Shown here: positions 1-10,300 of the stretch, piece after piece | How positions within the stretch are numbered: position 1 is the stretch's first letter | How the letters are laid out: every line of letters begins with the position of its first letter | DNA from: Phoronis australis | Lineage: Eukaryota; Phoronida; Phoronidae | DNA: 42,648 nucleotides | Direction of reading: 5' to 3' | Assembly: GCA_002633005.1 (NCBI GenBank) | Contig: NMRA01001090.1 | Location: 6,751 to 49,398 of the forward strand | Notes under the pieces: generated by a model | The model's input: the letters and a program-made list of their open reading frames with translations, nothing else | Database searches by the model: none | What the model was told of the DNA's origin: nothing | Program-made: the position numbers and the translations under genes

Positions 1-160
1 GCCCTCCTTTTTGTCACGTGGTGAACGCAAAATTCGACCCTGAAGAAAGCAACTTCTCGCAACACTTTGGCTTCCGTTTACTCAAATTTGAAAGTCAAAG
101 GATATACATCCACGCAGTACCACTACTTATCAACTATATTAAATGGTTTTTAAAATATAC

Positions 161-2072
161 CTAGAATGACGACTTTTGGTGTACAAGAATACTGAAAATC
201 ATTTTCATACCCAGGACACAACCTTTTCGAGTTTAACTTCTTCATGCCTACCTTCGTCCCATCTGTTGAATGGGCATGATCACCGTGGCTATGTCATCGT
301 TGCACTTCACGTCACAGTAATGTAAGGGATTGGAACCTGAAACTAAAGTTTGTTAATGTTACCAGAGCCTTGTCGAGACGACTCACACTACGTTACTCTC
401 TGCCCAGATACATAACAGACGTTCAACTCTGAGGTGAGTTCTGAGGCTATAAAAATACCCCCAGGTATTCCGAACAATCAGACTGATCAAGTTGCTCATC
501 ACGGAGGGTAAATTTTAGCCACCAAACCAGCATGACTATCAGAAGAACGTGTTTCTGTTACCACTTTTAATTCAAATAAAAGATATGAGTGCCACGATTT
601 TGCTTTGAGAAAATGATGAGCAATAAAAGCTTCAAGCCAATATGTAGCGGCTCTAAGTAATGCATTCGTAGACCTTATATCTGTGAATAGACCAAAATAG
701 GATTAGCATCTTCCAAAATTACCAAACTTACTGTAAAGGCCCACAAGTTTCTGGTCTCTAGGGAAACTGAGAACCTTATAATAGTCACGTGAAAACTCTA
801 TCCTCTTCACCGTTGATGTCGCATTAAACAGAGCAAAACTGCTCAAGGATGGTGCGTCAAAGTACTGGCCGGATATGGCGTCAAGCAGTTCGTCACAGGA
901 ACCTTGAAGGTAGACGTAAAGCATAGTATCAAGAATATAAAAATGTTGTCATGCAGGTAACATGTACGTAACATGTTGTTCCATAACCTCATTTTGGAAG
1001 CATCTCATAACATCAACATATGCATAAAGGTGAGGTGATGAGTCACAACGCAATAATAAAGACTTGTCACGTGACCAGACACTTGCCTTTCAAGAGCAAG
1101 TGCCTCATGGCAAATTCGGTCACATGTTACAAACATTCTAAAACGTTTGGAAGAGTCTTATGGTCATCTTAAGTGAGTTTGTTTACTAGTAGTGTGCAAA
1201 TTCATTAGCTAATAAAGAGAGAGATTCTAAAATTAATTAAAAAGCAGATTAAGAGCTCGGTGAAATGCACTGTGAACAGCAACAATCACGTTAAAGTGGT
1301 GTTGCCAGAGAGAACGTATGGCGAATTTGAATTTGTCTATACCTCAGTTCAATTCAACTGAAATTTTCTGGTTCCATCGAGGTCTCACCGAATGAGACTA
1401 ACGTCCAGATATAGTGTTACGCAGTCAGCTTGTCAGACAATCAACCCTTTAGCAACTGAGTATTGGCTACTAGTCGGGTAGCTACATGTATCTGTATGAA
1501 GGCTTAGCTATTTATACAGTTATGCATAAAAGGCTTTAGGATTCCTTTCCCAATAGCCTAGGTCATATACATTGTACATGTATAGATAGAAAGCTGACTA
1601 TTGTCACATGTGATTTGTAAGGCTGAATTGATATGGAGCATTTTTGGAGATTTTGAGAGACCTGCCAAGTCCGAAAAACCAGTGGAGTTGGTTTAAGGAA
1701 CTCAATCAGACCATATCAACTGTTATCTTACTTACCAGTGCACTTGACTGCTGATGCAAGGTATCAAAACAATGTTTGAATCGTGGTAGAAATGATTTTG
1801 AGTTACGAAATGTCGGAAACAGACGTTGCAGTTAAACAGAAACCGTAAGGCCTATTTCCAAAAGGTAAATAACTGATGCTCTGGTGTATCTTTGGCGACT
1901 CCCAATACTTCAAGTTGGTTTAATGACCATACAATCTGTTGCTTTTCAAACAGTTTAAAACGATCGATACTTGCGGATCAGAGAGACAATTGCACTAACT
2001 AGGTTCTATAAAGTCCTTACCTGCAAAAACTACGGCAACGTTCAGTAAAACAAGAAGTGTTTCCAATTCCAT
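161..2072 (-). CDS. Gene A: small secreted protein of unknown family, four exons
   Basis: Proposed exons (minus): 2021-2072, 732-902, 252-336, 161-191. Exon 1 starts at ATG 2072 and encodes a hydrophobic signal peptide (MELETLLVLLNVAVVFAG) ending in a strong GTAAGG donor. Exon 2 (171 nt, phase 1-1) contains SCDELLDAISG and ends at GTAAGT. Exon 3 (85 nt) contains HYCDVKCNDD. Exon 4 ends in TAG at 161-163. The total is 339 nt, a continuous 112-codon frame plus stop, which supports the chain. The mature protein would have about 95 residues and three cysteines. I do not recognise the family. A strong donor near 1732 (CACTG/GTAAGT) could mark an extra micro-exon, and the last exon is short enough that the real 3' end may lie outside the window. 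Secretion is inferred from the signal peptide; function is unknown. Confidence 0.5.
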
Positions 2073-3055
2073 TGTCGACCATTTTTATAACACAAAATGG
2101 CTTCACTCACTAGAACATTCGTGCTGTCAATGGAGCGTGACGTCGTATCTCGTGCATGTGTTTCTTGAACAAAATGAGATGTTTACGTTTACCAAACCTT
2201 GCAACAGGAAGCACGGACTCGATATTGGGAAGATGGTATTAAGAGGTGGTAATATCTAATTTATGAAAGTAGCACATTTGTTTGCGTTTTTAGAACGTTG
2301 TTAAAACCTGAAATTTATGTCAATTTTTGAAGTGGACACCAGCTTTGTCGAACGATGCTGGAATTATACATTTTCAGGGTCTAGATTTAACACTTGACGT
2401 TTATTCCTTAGTTTCTCGTGCCGGTGTATGTGATTAGTATTGTGTCGGCAAAGTGGATATGATTTTTATCGTTTACACCCGAAAAGACAACGCCAAAGCA
2501 CGGCACTTGTAATGCGACCATTACGCGATAACATTTAACAATGTTCAATGCTCCTTAAACTCTCACTGCATGTGTGAAAATTCCAACAAAACTCTCTGTA
2601 ATGTTGTTTTGAAAAATGATTCCTCATTCCCATCATAACTCCGTCCTTACCATTTTGGGACACATACTTCCCATCTTAAGGTCCATCTTTTCCATTTCTC
2701 GTGACCAAGACCAACTATATCAAGTATTTTCATAGGAGGCAAGTTTACAGAATATTAAAACGCTATAACTCTCGAACAACAGAAAATTCACGCCCTCTAC
2801 CTAAGGCCCGGTTCACGTTAAAGCTTGCGTTGTTGTTGGCGCCTTGTCGGTACGTTCTTGGGTGTAGCGTACACTGTTCCGGTTTAGCCTATTTACGTAC
2901 ATTAAAGCCTAACTTCAACGGAAATTTGTTAATTTAGATGTATTGGGCTAACCAGGTACTTCTAGCAAAGCCTTAGAAAAATAAGAAAGCACGAGTTTAA
3001 TCACGCAAATGTAAGCCCGTCAAGTGTTGGTTGTAGTTGCCTTTTCGCGCCCTAT

Positions 3056-3191
3056 TACGTCACCGCGAGATCCTGCACAAACAACAAAAAATCGATAACA
3101 GTGTTACTGATAGGGGTCTGAATATAACACCATTGCGTGCGGTAGTTATTCGCAACTGTTTGAATTAAAAGGTGATTCTCGCGGTGACGTA
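3056..3191. mobile_element. Small MITE-like element with 15-bp perfect terminal inverted repeats
   Basis: TACGTCACCGCGAGA at 3056-3070 is repeated as its exact reverse complement at 3177-3191. The 136-bp span has no open frame of note. A related palindromic motif (TTACGTAGACGCGG ... CGCGGTAACGTA) lies near 3882-3910. The size and arms fit a non-autonomous DNA transposon, but the target-site duplication is not clear. Confidence 0.5.
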
Positions 3192-4875
3192 GACAAAAGC
3201 ATACCAATACGCCTAACAGTTCGTTACATTGACAATTTCTGGCACTAGTGGGCTCAGAGCAATGCTCTTAATATTCTGTAGGATCCAAATTTACAAGTGT
3301 TGCCGTTCAAGATAGGCTTCAGGGAGATAACCCAGAATTCGGGTGATCTGTTTCATTGTCAAGTCTTTTTAGAACTGCATTTCCCAGTGCTAATTAAATT
3401 TTGAGTATACGAAGAACATAGGGTGCAGTCACTATACATGTACATGTTATGCAATTGTTATTTGACAGTGGACTGCAATGAAACTTTGACTGTAAGTTAC
3501 ACAATGCCTAAAAAACTACAGCGCTGAGGCAGCTAGGGTACTCAGGACTGCAGGTAAAAAACTATTGTCAGCGGTTAAACAAAGGGTTTTGGTTAGCAGA
3601 GATACCCGCAGGGTACATAGCTTGTCTCACGAATGACATTTCAAACTCGGAGTACCAAATGAGAAACCTTTTGAATTTGAGTTAATTAAACGCCTACGAT
3701 GGGCAATTTAGAAGCAATTACATCATTTTCAATTCGACAGGTAAGCATTAGATTGCATAAGTTATTTTTAAACTGGAAAATATGAAAATTGTAAAACCTG
3801 TTTTTGTATGGGAATGTCCATGAATAGTAATTATCTAAATGAAATTTAGGATTAATTATGTCAAGAAAGGGGCATCGTTACGTAGACGCGGAACATCGCG
3901 GTAACGTAAGATCACGCAAGTAAAGTCGAATGTTTCTTGAGTATGATCGAAACCTTGCTAACCTAGACAATGGCAGCCAATGAAATGATTAGGTAGTCAG
4001 GTGTTGAATAATGGGATAGAATTTATGAATTTTACGATAAAATTCAATTTCTCCATTCTATGAGTTCATGTCTTGGGTCTAAAGGAAAAAACTCCGGCCT
4101 AGTACTGAACTCTCCAACTGGTACATTGTCGGGTCCAGGGCCGTGAATTTGTTCAGCAGCTAGAAACACAGTTAGGGGCCGTCGCAATTTTTGCGAAAAT
4201 TTTTCCGTCCTCGAATACCCAATTGGCCTTTTATGGAAAGCAAAATCGATGCATACGCATCACAGAGCATGGACTTGTGGGATACAAATCCTCTGATTAA
4301 TCTGCAGATCAGAATGAGTCACCAGATGAGCTGGTTTAAGGCGGATGCTATCAGTTCATTAACTCGTTTCTGTGACATCCTGGCTCTTGCTTGTACGTGA
4401 CGAGTCTAACTATTATTCTAAAGGTCAATAGGGGGAGTACCTTCTGACACAGCTCCACCTACATGTATACTAAAAAGTGGCCCTGTGGAAACATGATGAA
4501 CGACACACGGAATTCCTTGTGTGAGCATCAATACGCATGCTTGGTCGGAAGTTTACCGATCATTTCGTAACCACTTGCGAACTCCTTCTATGCACTGTAC
4601 TTGTTTGGGCTTAAACCACTGGATCGGGGTTTCCTTGATTTGTTTACTTCCATCATTGCCCGTTTTAGTAAATTGCAACTATTCAAGTCAAAGGTCGTCG
4701 CCATACTACATAACAGTAACCTGAAAGGGGTTTCTCAGATTTCAACCAATGGTAATGACTGAATGTTATGACTTTGGTTTCATTACTTTAACCAATGACA
4801 AGCCATGTTAAAAACTTTCGTAACATTGCGAAAGAGTTCATAGGAAGATCCATGCACTTCTGCGGCGTCCAACAA

Positions 4876-5925
4876 CGTCCAAAAGCCTCAAGATGACGCT
4901 AATCGGTTTAGCCATTCACAGGCGGATTAAGGGGGGGCCTAGGGCCCCCCCCCCCCCTTGGCTGCCGCAAAAAAATAAAACCGTGAGCAAGGGAAATGTT
5001 GAGTTTATTAATTAACCCCGGTAATTAAAATCATACGGATGAAACAAGATTTAAATATGTGCAGTTTTAGTGCTTTGGGGGGGCTCAGATCCAATTTCAA
5101 GTGTCAAATTCGGAAAACGGCGCATTCGTAACGGAACTATGGCTAAATATAGGCTCTCCCGCGATATCCCAGGCGACCGGCAGTGGCGCTGCGCACTAAG
5201 ACCCCGTTTCCGTCGTCTGCTCCACTGTGCTATGAAGAAAATTTACTTCATTTTTAAAGAAAATGGAACCTGAGTGACGATGAAAAAACAGAAGCTGTTG
5301 GTAAGGTGTAAATTATAATCGAAGCCTTAGTGAATCACTCAGAAACTCGCAATACTCTCTTTGTCAAACCTTAACATACGACCATTTCCAAAGCAATCCC
5401 GTCATTATTGCCAACACGAAAAACGGATTTGGTTTTTTGGGCATTTGAAGACTATTTTAAATACAACAAATTTGTTAAGAGCCGATTGCACAAATTATAA
5501 AACATGTAACAAGCATTACAAAAAGAAGTAGGTTTCGCGTTCAAACGCTGTGGACCGTAAACAATTAGGTCTCTTAGTAAAAGATTAGTAGTTAAATCGT
5601 TGTGGCGTAGTGGTAAAGCACGCCCGCGCTATCCGCCAGGTCGTGAGTTCGAGACTTCAGTTTTTCCTGTTTGACACGTTCTCGTTTTTTTCCTTTTTTT
5701 CTTGGATAATACTTCAGGAATCAAGGAAAATGCTTGATTTTTAGAGAAAAAAAACAGAAAAATTTCCTTGGCTGGAGGGGGGTTTGCCATTCGGTGCTAT
5801 ACGCATCTACAATCGTGGTTAGCGCGAATGCTTACAGCCGGACAAAATGTTGCCCCCCCCCTTGTGATATTCTAGATCCGCCACTTTTGCTAAACCGATC
5901 AGCGCTATCTTGAGGCTTGTGGACG
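4876..5925. mobile_element. 1.05-kb element with long imperfect terminal inverted repeats
   Basis: The left arm (4876-4940) reads CGTCCAAAAGCCTCAAGAT, then a TCGGTTTAGC block, then GGCGGATTAAGGGGGG. The right arm (about 5850-5925) carries the same blocks in the same order on the other strand, including GGCGGATCTAG and a poly-G run. The arms are about 60 bp with mismatches. The interior carries a tRNA-like sequence (5598-5660) and no transposase frame that I can see, so it looks non-autonomous. The inner GGCGGAT motif also forms the ends of the MITE at 23423-23579, so two element types may be nested. Confidence 0.55.
5598..5660 (+). repeat. tRNA-derived SINE-like sequence with A and B boxes
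   Basis: TGGCGTAGTGG at 5603-5613 matches the RNA polymerase III A-box consensus. GAGTTCGAGAC at 5645-5655 is close to the B box, and the spacing is typical of tRNA genes. A T-rich tract follows at 5686-5700. Arm pairing is poor, so this is a tRNA-derived relic or SINE head rather than a working tRNA gene. Confidence 0.5.
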
Positions 5926-6903
5926 AGGCTGCGTGATGTCGAGCGGAATTACAGAGAAAAGGTGTCAGGTAATTTTGATTGATAATTTGTGCATAATCGT
6001 CTACTGTACGCATTTGCGCGCCGTACACGTTATATGTTCTTGGCATAGACCACACGCGAATGAATCTTGTTTGAAAATTACCTAGAGACATCTGGCTCCA
6101 CACAAAGCCTACATTATACGTGTGTCTTGGTTCCGCAAGCAGCCAATGGTATTATCAAAGTCACGTCCAACGCAGTCTCTCGTTGGCTCCATTGCATTAC
6201 GTAGCAGGATGAAAAAATCCGCAATGTCGTTTTCGTGTGTAAAATGAAATAAAATAAAAGGAAAGGCGATTGCAAACGAAGAATTGACGGAATTGAAAGG
6301 CCCACTGTCGTGGTCATGAGAGAAGTGTTTCTAACATATGCAATACCTGTGGAAAGGCGTGTGTTAAGATGGTCTCGGCAATTGGTTGGCCCCGCGTTCT
6401 ACACGCCACAGGCAATACCAATTAATATTGATTAATATTGTCTGTGCATTCGTTCTATTGAGATTGTCGTGATTCGCCACCTGCCACTCTTACTTGGACC
6501 TCAATACACAACCTGTGTCTAAAACCGCTGCATAATTCAATGCAATTACGTGGTCAGCCGTCATTGCGGTAAACAGTAATGTTGAATTTTCCTTTTTTTC
6601 TTTTTTCTCGTAAGCCGTTTACATACGGTCCTCCAACATGTACGCTCGCGCGTAGTCGCGTCACTGTTAGTAACTGCACGTGCTGCCAGTTCAACGAATC
6701 CTTTCTTTGGCGCGACATAATTGTAAGCAGCATAAGACAAAGTACTGTTACAAACATTTTAATTCGAAATGTTGCTTTGGGCAATAATTAACATTTCATT
6801 CTTGCAAGGGAACCAGGATTTTGCTATATTTCACAAAACGTTTTAGGAATGTTCAGACTTGATTCGACTTAGCTGCTTCAGAGGTACTTGTAGAATAGAC
6901 AGG

Positions 6904-7388
6904 CTATTGTCCTTTAAAAAGTCCCTCTTTAACCATAGAGCGAATGGTTTTTCCCGCATTCTTAAACCTGCCATGTTTGCTCTGTGCAGATCGGTGTTTT
7001 GATGCTCTGGATAACTTAAACGACTGACTTAAAGATCGGCTCGGTCTCGCTGAGGTGTTCAGAGCAGTTTCTTCTGCGTCGTTTTCCTCTTCAGCATTGT
7101 CGCTCTTCAACTCTTCTTCTTCTGGTTCGTCAACATCTTCATCATTGCCCTCACCTTCAGCCTGTGTACTCATCTCAGTGGCGTCCTCGTGTATCAGGAG
7201 GGGTTCGTTTTCCTCCGCTTCAGCTCCACCTTCCGGCTCACCAGTGTCATCGACATTACCGTCTTCACCAAAATCATTTTCACTGTATAATCTCTGAATT
7301 TCTTGGATATCAGCTACGCTTATCTTTGATCGATTTGGGATGACCGTTTGCGATCTGATTCTTTCCAGAGACGTCATACTAAGCATAT
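6904..7388 (-). CDS. Gene B terminal exon: acidic cytoplasmic tail with dileucine motif
   Basis: The exon is entered in phase 1 after a TTTACAG acceptor and ends in TAG at 6904-6906. It encodes about 161 residues: a mixed start, an ENEPLL motif (7195-7212, ExxxLL type), then a long Glu/Asp-rich block, then a Ser/Arg/Lys-rich basic C-terminus. No kinase, death, TIR or ITAM signature is visible. ExxxLL motifs are known AP-2 endocytic or lysosomal sorting signals; that role here is inferred. Confidence 0.75.
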
Positions 7389-10300
7389 CTGTAAATCATC
7401 AAGTATTATTATGACGTTACAACTCCTGATTGGAAATGTGGGCCAGTTGTTCTGGAACAATCTCCATCGTGCAGTAATTTAAAAATCAACTGAACAAGAA
7501 GAAATGCACCAAAGTTTTGACGCACAAAAACGAGGTTTAAAATATCCGTTTATACGTCTTTTAATTACGACAAAAGTTTGACTTAGTGTCAAATAATTGT
7601 GACTTGTTGTAATTCAAGTTTGCAGAGTCTATCTGAGTTTTGTCGAAGTCTGCTTGGCATAAATCAAAAAGTAGTGTATCCTGTGATAAATTCTGGAATG
7701 AAGGGAATTGGTGTCAAATTGCGCCAGCCATACCAATTTGACAAGCTGACACCTGAGCCGTAACAAATTATACCTAGAAGATCTTGCGCCCAATGTTATT
7801 CTAAGTTAACACAGGAACTTAGCAACAAGTCTCTATATTTAGTCAAACATCTACGAAACTATAAAATTGAACATAATAAAGGGTGTTACGTGACCACATG
7901 CTTTGATATTGAATTTTTCCAACCGTCATAGAACCACTGCTTCGTACATCCTAGACGCGTTTCTGCATTAACTGGTTTCATAAACAAATGTGACAATTTC
8001 AGGTCTCATTTTCAGGAAGAAAGCGGTTCCATGACCTCGCCTCTCAAGTTCCACGTAGGGCCTTCTGAATCCCACCTGACAACAAATATGCGATGCACAT
8101 CCCCAGACCAGGCTGCCGCAGATGCTAAGAATAGTGACCATACTCCAATCCAGGGGACCTAACTCCAGTGTCGGGGACCCAACTCCACCCCCAGGGATCA
8201 AACTCCAGTTCTGGTGACTGGAATTGTTTCCAACATTTGATTTTGTGGAGTTAAATGCAGAGAGACTAGTTAATTAAGATAGTGTATTTTTAATTTATCA
8301 GCCAGTCTGTATGTTTTCTTAGACGTCTGCAAAGCTATAAGATAGAAACTAGTATCTGCCAAGTTTTACCAAAATTTAGCGAAAACTAAATGTACATTTA
8401 TTGCAAGGAAGTTTTTGTGATAGAAATATTCAAAATGAATTTTCGAAAACGCTGTTACTTTTTTGTTTTAAGCAGTAGTTTTAATAATAAGGACAGTACA
8501 TTGCCAAAGTGAAATTTTCAACCATCACTGTGGAGAGGAGATCATGAATCATGTGTGAAATTTTTATTTAAATCCAATCCCCTCGCCTAGATGTAATGTC
8601 TCTAACTTAGTCAAATTTTGGGTATTTTCTAGGATTACGTCAGTGATTTAACTTTAAGTTAAGTATGCTCACCTTCTTCAGCAGTTGGCATGTTCGTAAA
8701 TATACTGAAATAGACAAAGACGTGCCGTATACCATGAATTATAATAACATGCCCATCATACACTGTACTTGTACGTTCACCGAGTATCAGTGGTACGTCG
8801 GAGAAGAAGCAATAGTGCCCACTGGTGCTATTTAGTTTTCCACATGTGAACATATGCAAAGATCTCGCAGTGTATAGTTTTACAGAACTGCCTTTCTTAG
8901 TCTAAAGTCTTGTAAACTGTACCTCTTTCGTTTTAGTTGCGGTACAGCCCACACCACCCAGCCGATGATCAACAGTATACCAAAGGATATCGCAAGAGCA
9001 ACGGCAGTTTCAACGGTCACTGTCATTGGTTTCGTAGTAGCTGGTGGGAGGTTTTCTTGGAAAAATAATTTTACCAGTCAAAACAAACGCTGACAAACTT
9101 TGAAATGGAGCACAAACAGAATTAGAGTTTTTTTTTTCGAAATTCGACATCATGTGCAGTTGGTGCACGTCTCAGTCGATATTTTTTTCAAATATCTCAG
9201 ACAAGAATGCTTCAGATGCCCAAATCTCTCTTCAGACTTTTGCACAAAACATTTAGAAATCTGAAAACGCACTGGTCGTGGAAAACATTCATCTAAAGAC
9301 AAAACTTGCGACGTTGGTGTACAGAAAAATGTCTTCGCTGATACGACCTCATCGTCGCGTTCTGTTTTATAAACGTCATTACTGATACGGATCGTTCATT
9401 GGTTCATGTATTGACCTTTCATCTCACAATGCTTTCCTTCAAATCCACGTTGGCATATGCAAGCATAACCTTCCTCAGTGTTGACACATGTTGCACTGTT
9501 TCGACAAGGCTTGGAGTCGCACGAAATTCCCACTGTAACAAAACCGAGCACGTGAATAGTCCCTCCAGCGTCGTACAGAGGGAGGTCAGTACTATTGTGA
9601 ACTGATCGCAGCGTTTGGTCTTATACACTAAATCACCGCTAATAACTTAATGTTCTGAGCCAACAAACAGCTAAATATTGTATAGTGTCTCATAATTAAA
9701 AGATTGGTTAAACATGGATATTAGCTGTTGTTCGTTTTTTTCCGCATCAGGAATCAAAAATCAAAAGAATTACCTCGAGATGTTCGACAGACTAGTCAAT
9801 AGTATAAGCTGGCCATTAATGACTGATTCGTACAACCAGGCTTATTGCAAACGAGTTCAGCGAGACCATTTTGTAGTAAGATATCGTCAGGCGTGTCTTT
9901 CGTTACGCAACGGTCCCTGTGTGACTCAAAAGTAGGAATGACGGTTTTCGCACGGTGTGCTTTACATGGAGCATGCGTTTCATCCGGAATATCAGGAACC
10001 ACGGGCAAAACCCGACCACAAGAGACCGTGGCTGAGTAGTGTGGCATGGGCGATGCAACACTGAAAAAGTGGGGGGCTAAAGCCATCCAGCCCTCCTTTG
10101 ATGCACCACCCATAGACCATGGGCGGTCCCGCACTGAAAAAGTGGAGTGACTATAGACCCTCCAGCCCCCTTTGGTGCGCAGCCCATGTGTGGAACTACT
10201 CAACGTATATGTCATGGTTACCTGCAATAATTTACCTTAAAGTATAATGAACTCTTACCGATTTCACAAAAGTTTCCTTGGACTCCGTACGGGCAAATGC

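Larger units (their letters stand above)
2073..6903. other. Intergenic region without a recognisable gene
   Basis: Open frames here are short and lack convincing splice-flanked domain signatures. The region holds a small inverted-repeat element (3056-3191), a second palindromic stretch around 3882-3910, poly-G and poly-C tracts, and the 1.05-kb inverted-repeat element at 4876-5925. The open frame at 4191-4400 resembles no domain I know. Confidence 0.5.

Noticed and set aside
4191-4400. Open frame of 69 codons as a gene
   Set aside because: No recognisable domain, no clear acceptor or promoter; possibly an old element remnant.
5598-5660. Functional tRNA gene
   Set aside because: A and B boxes are present, but the acceptor and anticodon arms do not pair well.
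7055-7297. Ser-rich open frame on the plus strand
   Set aside because: Antisense shadow of the acidic tail exon of gene B.
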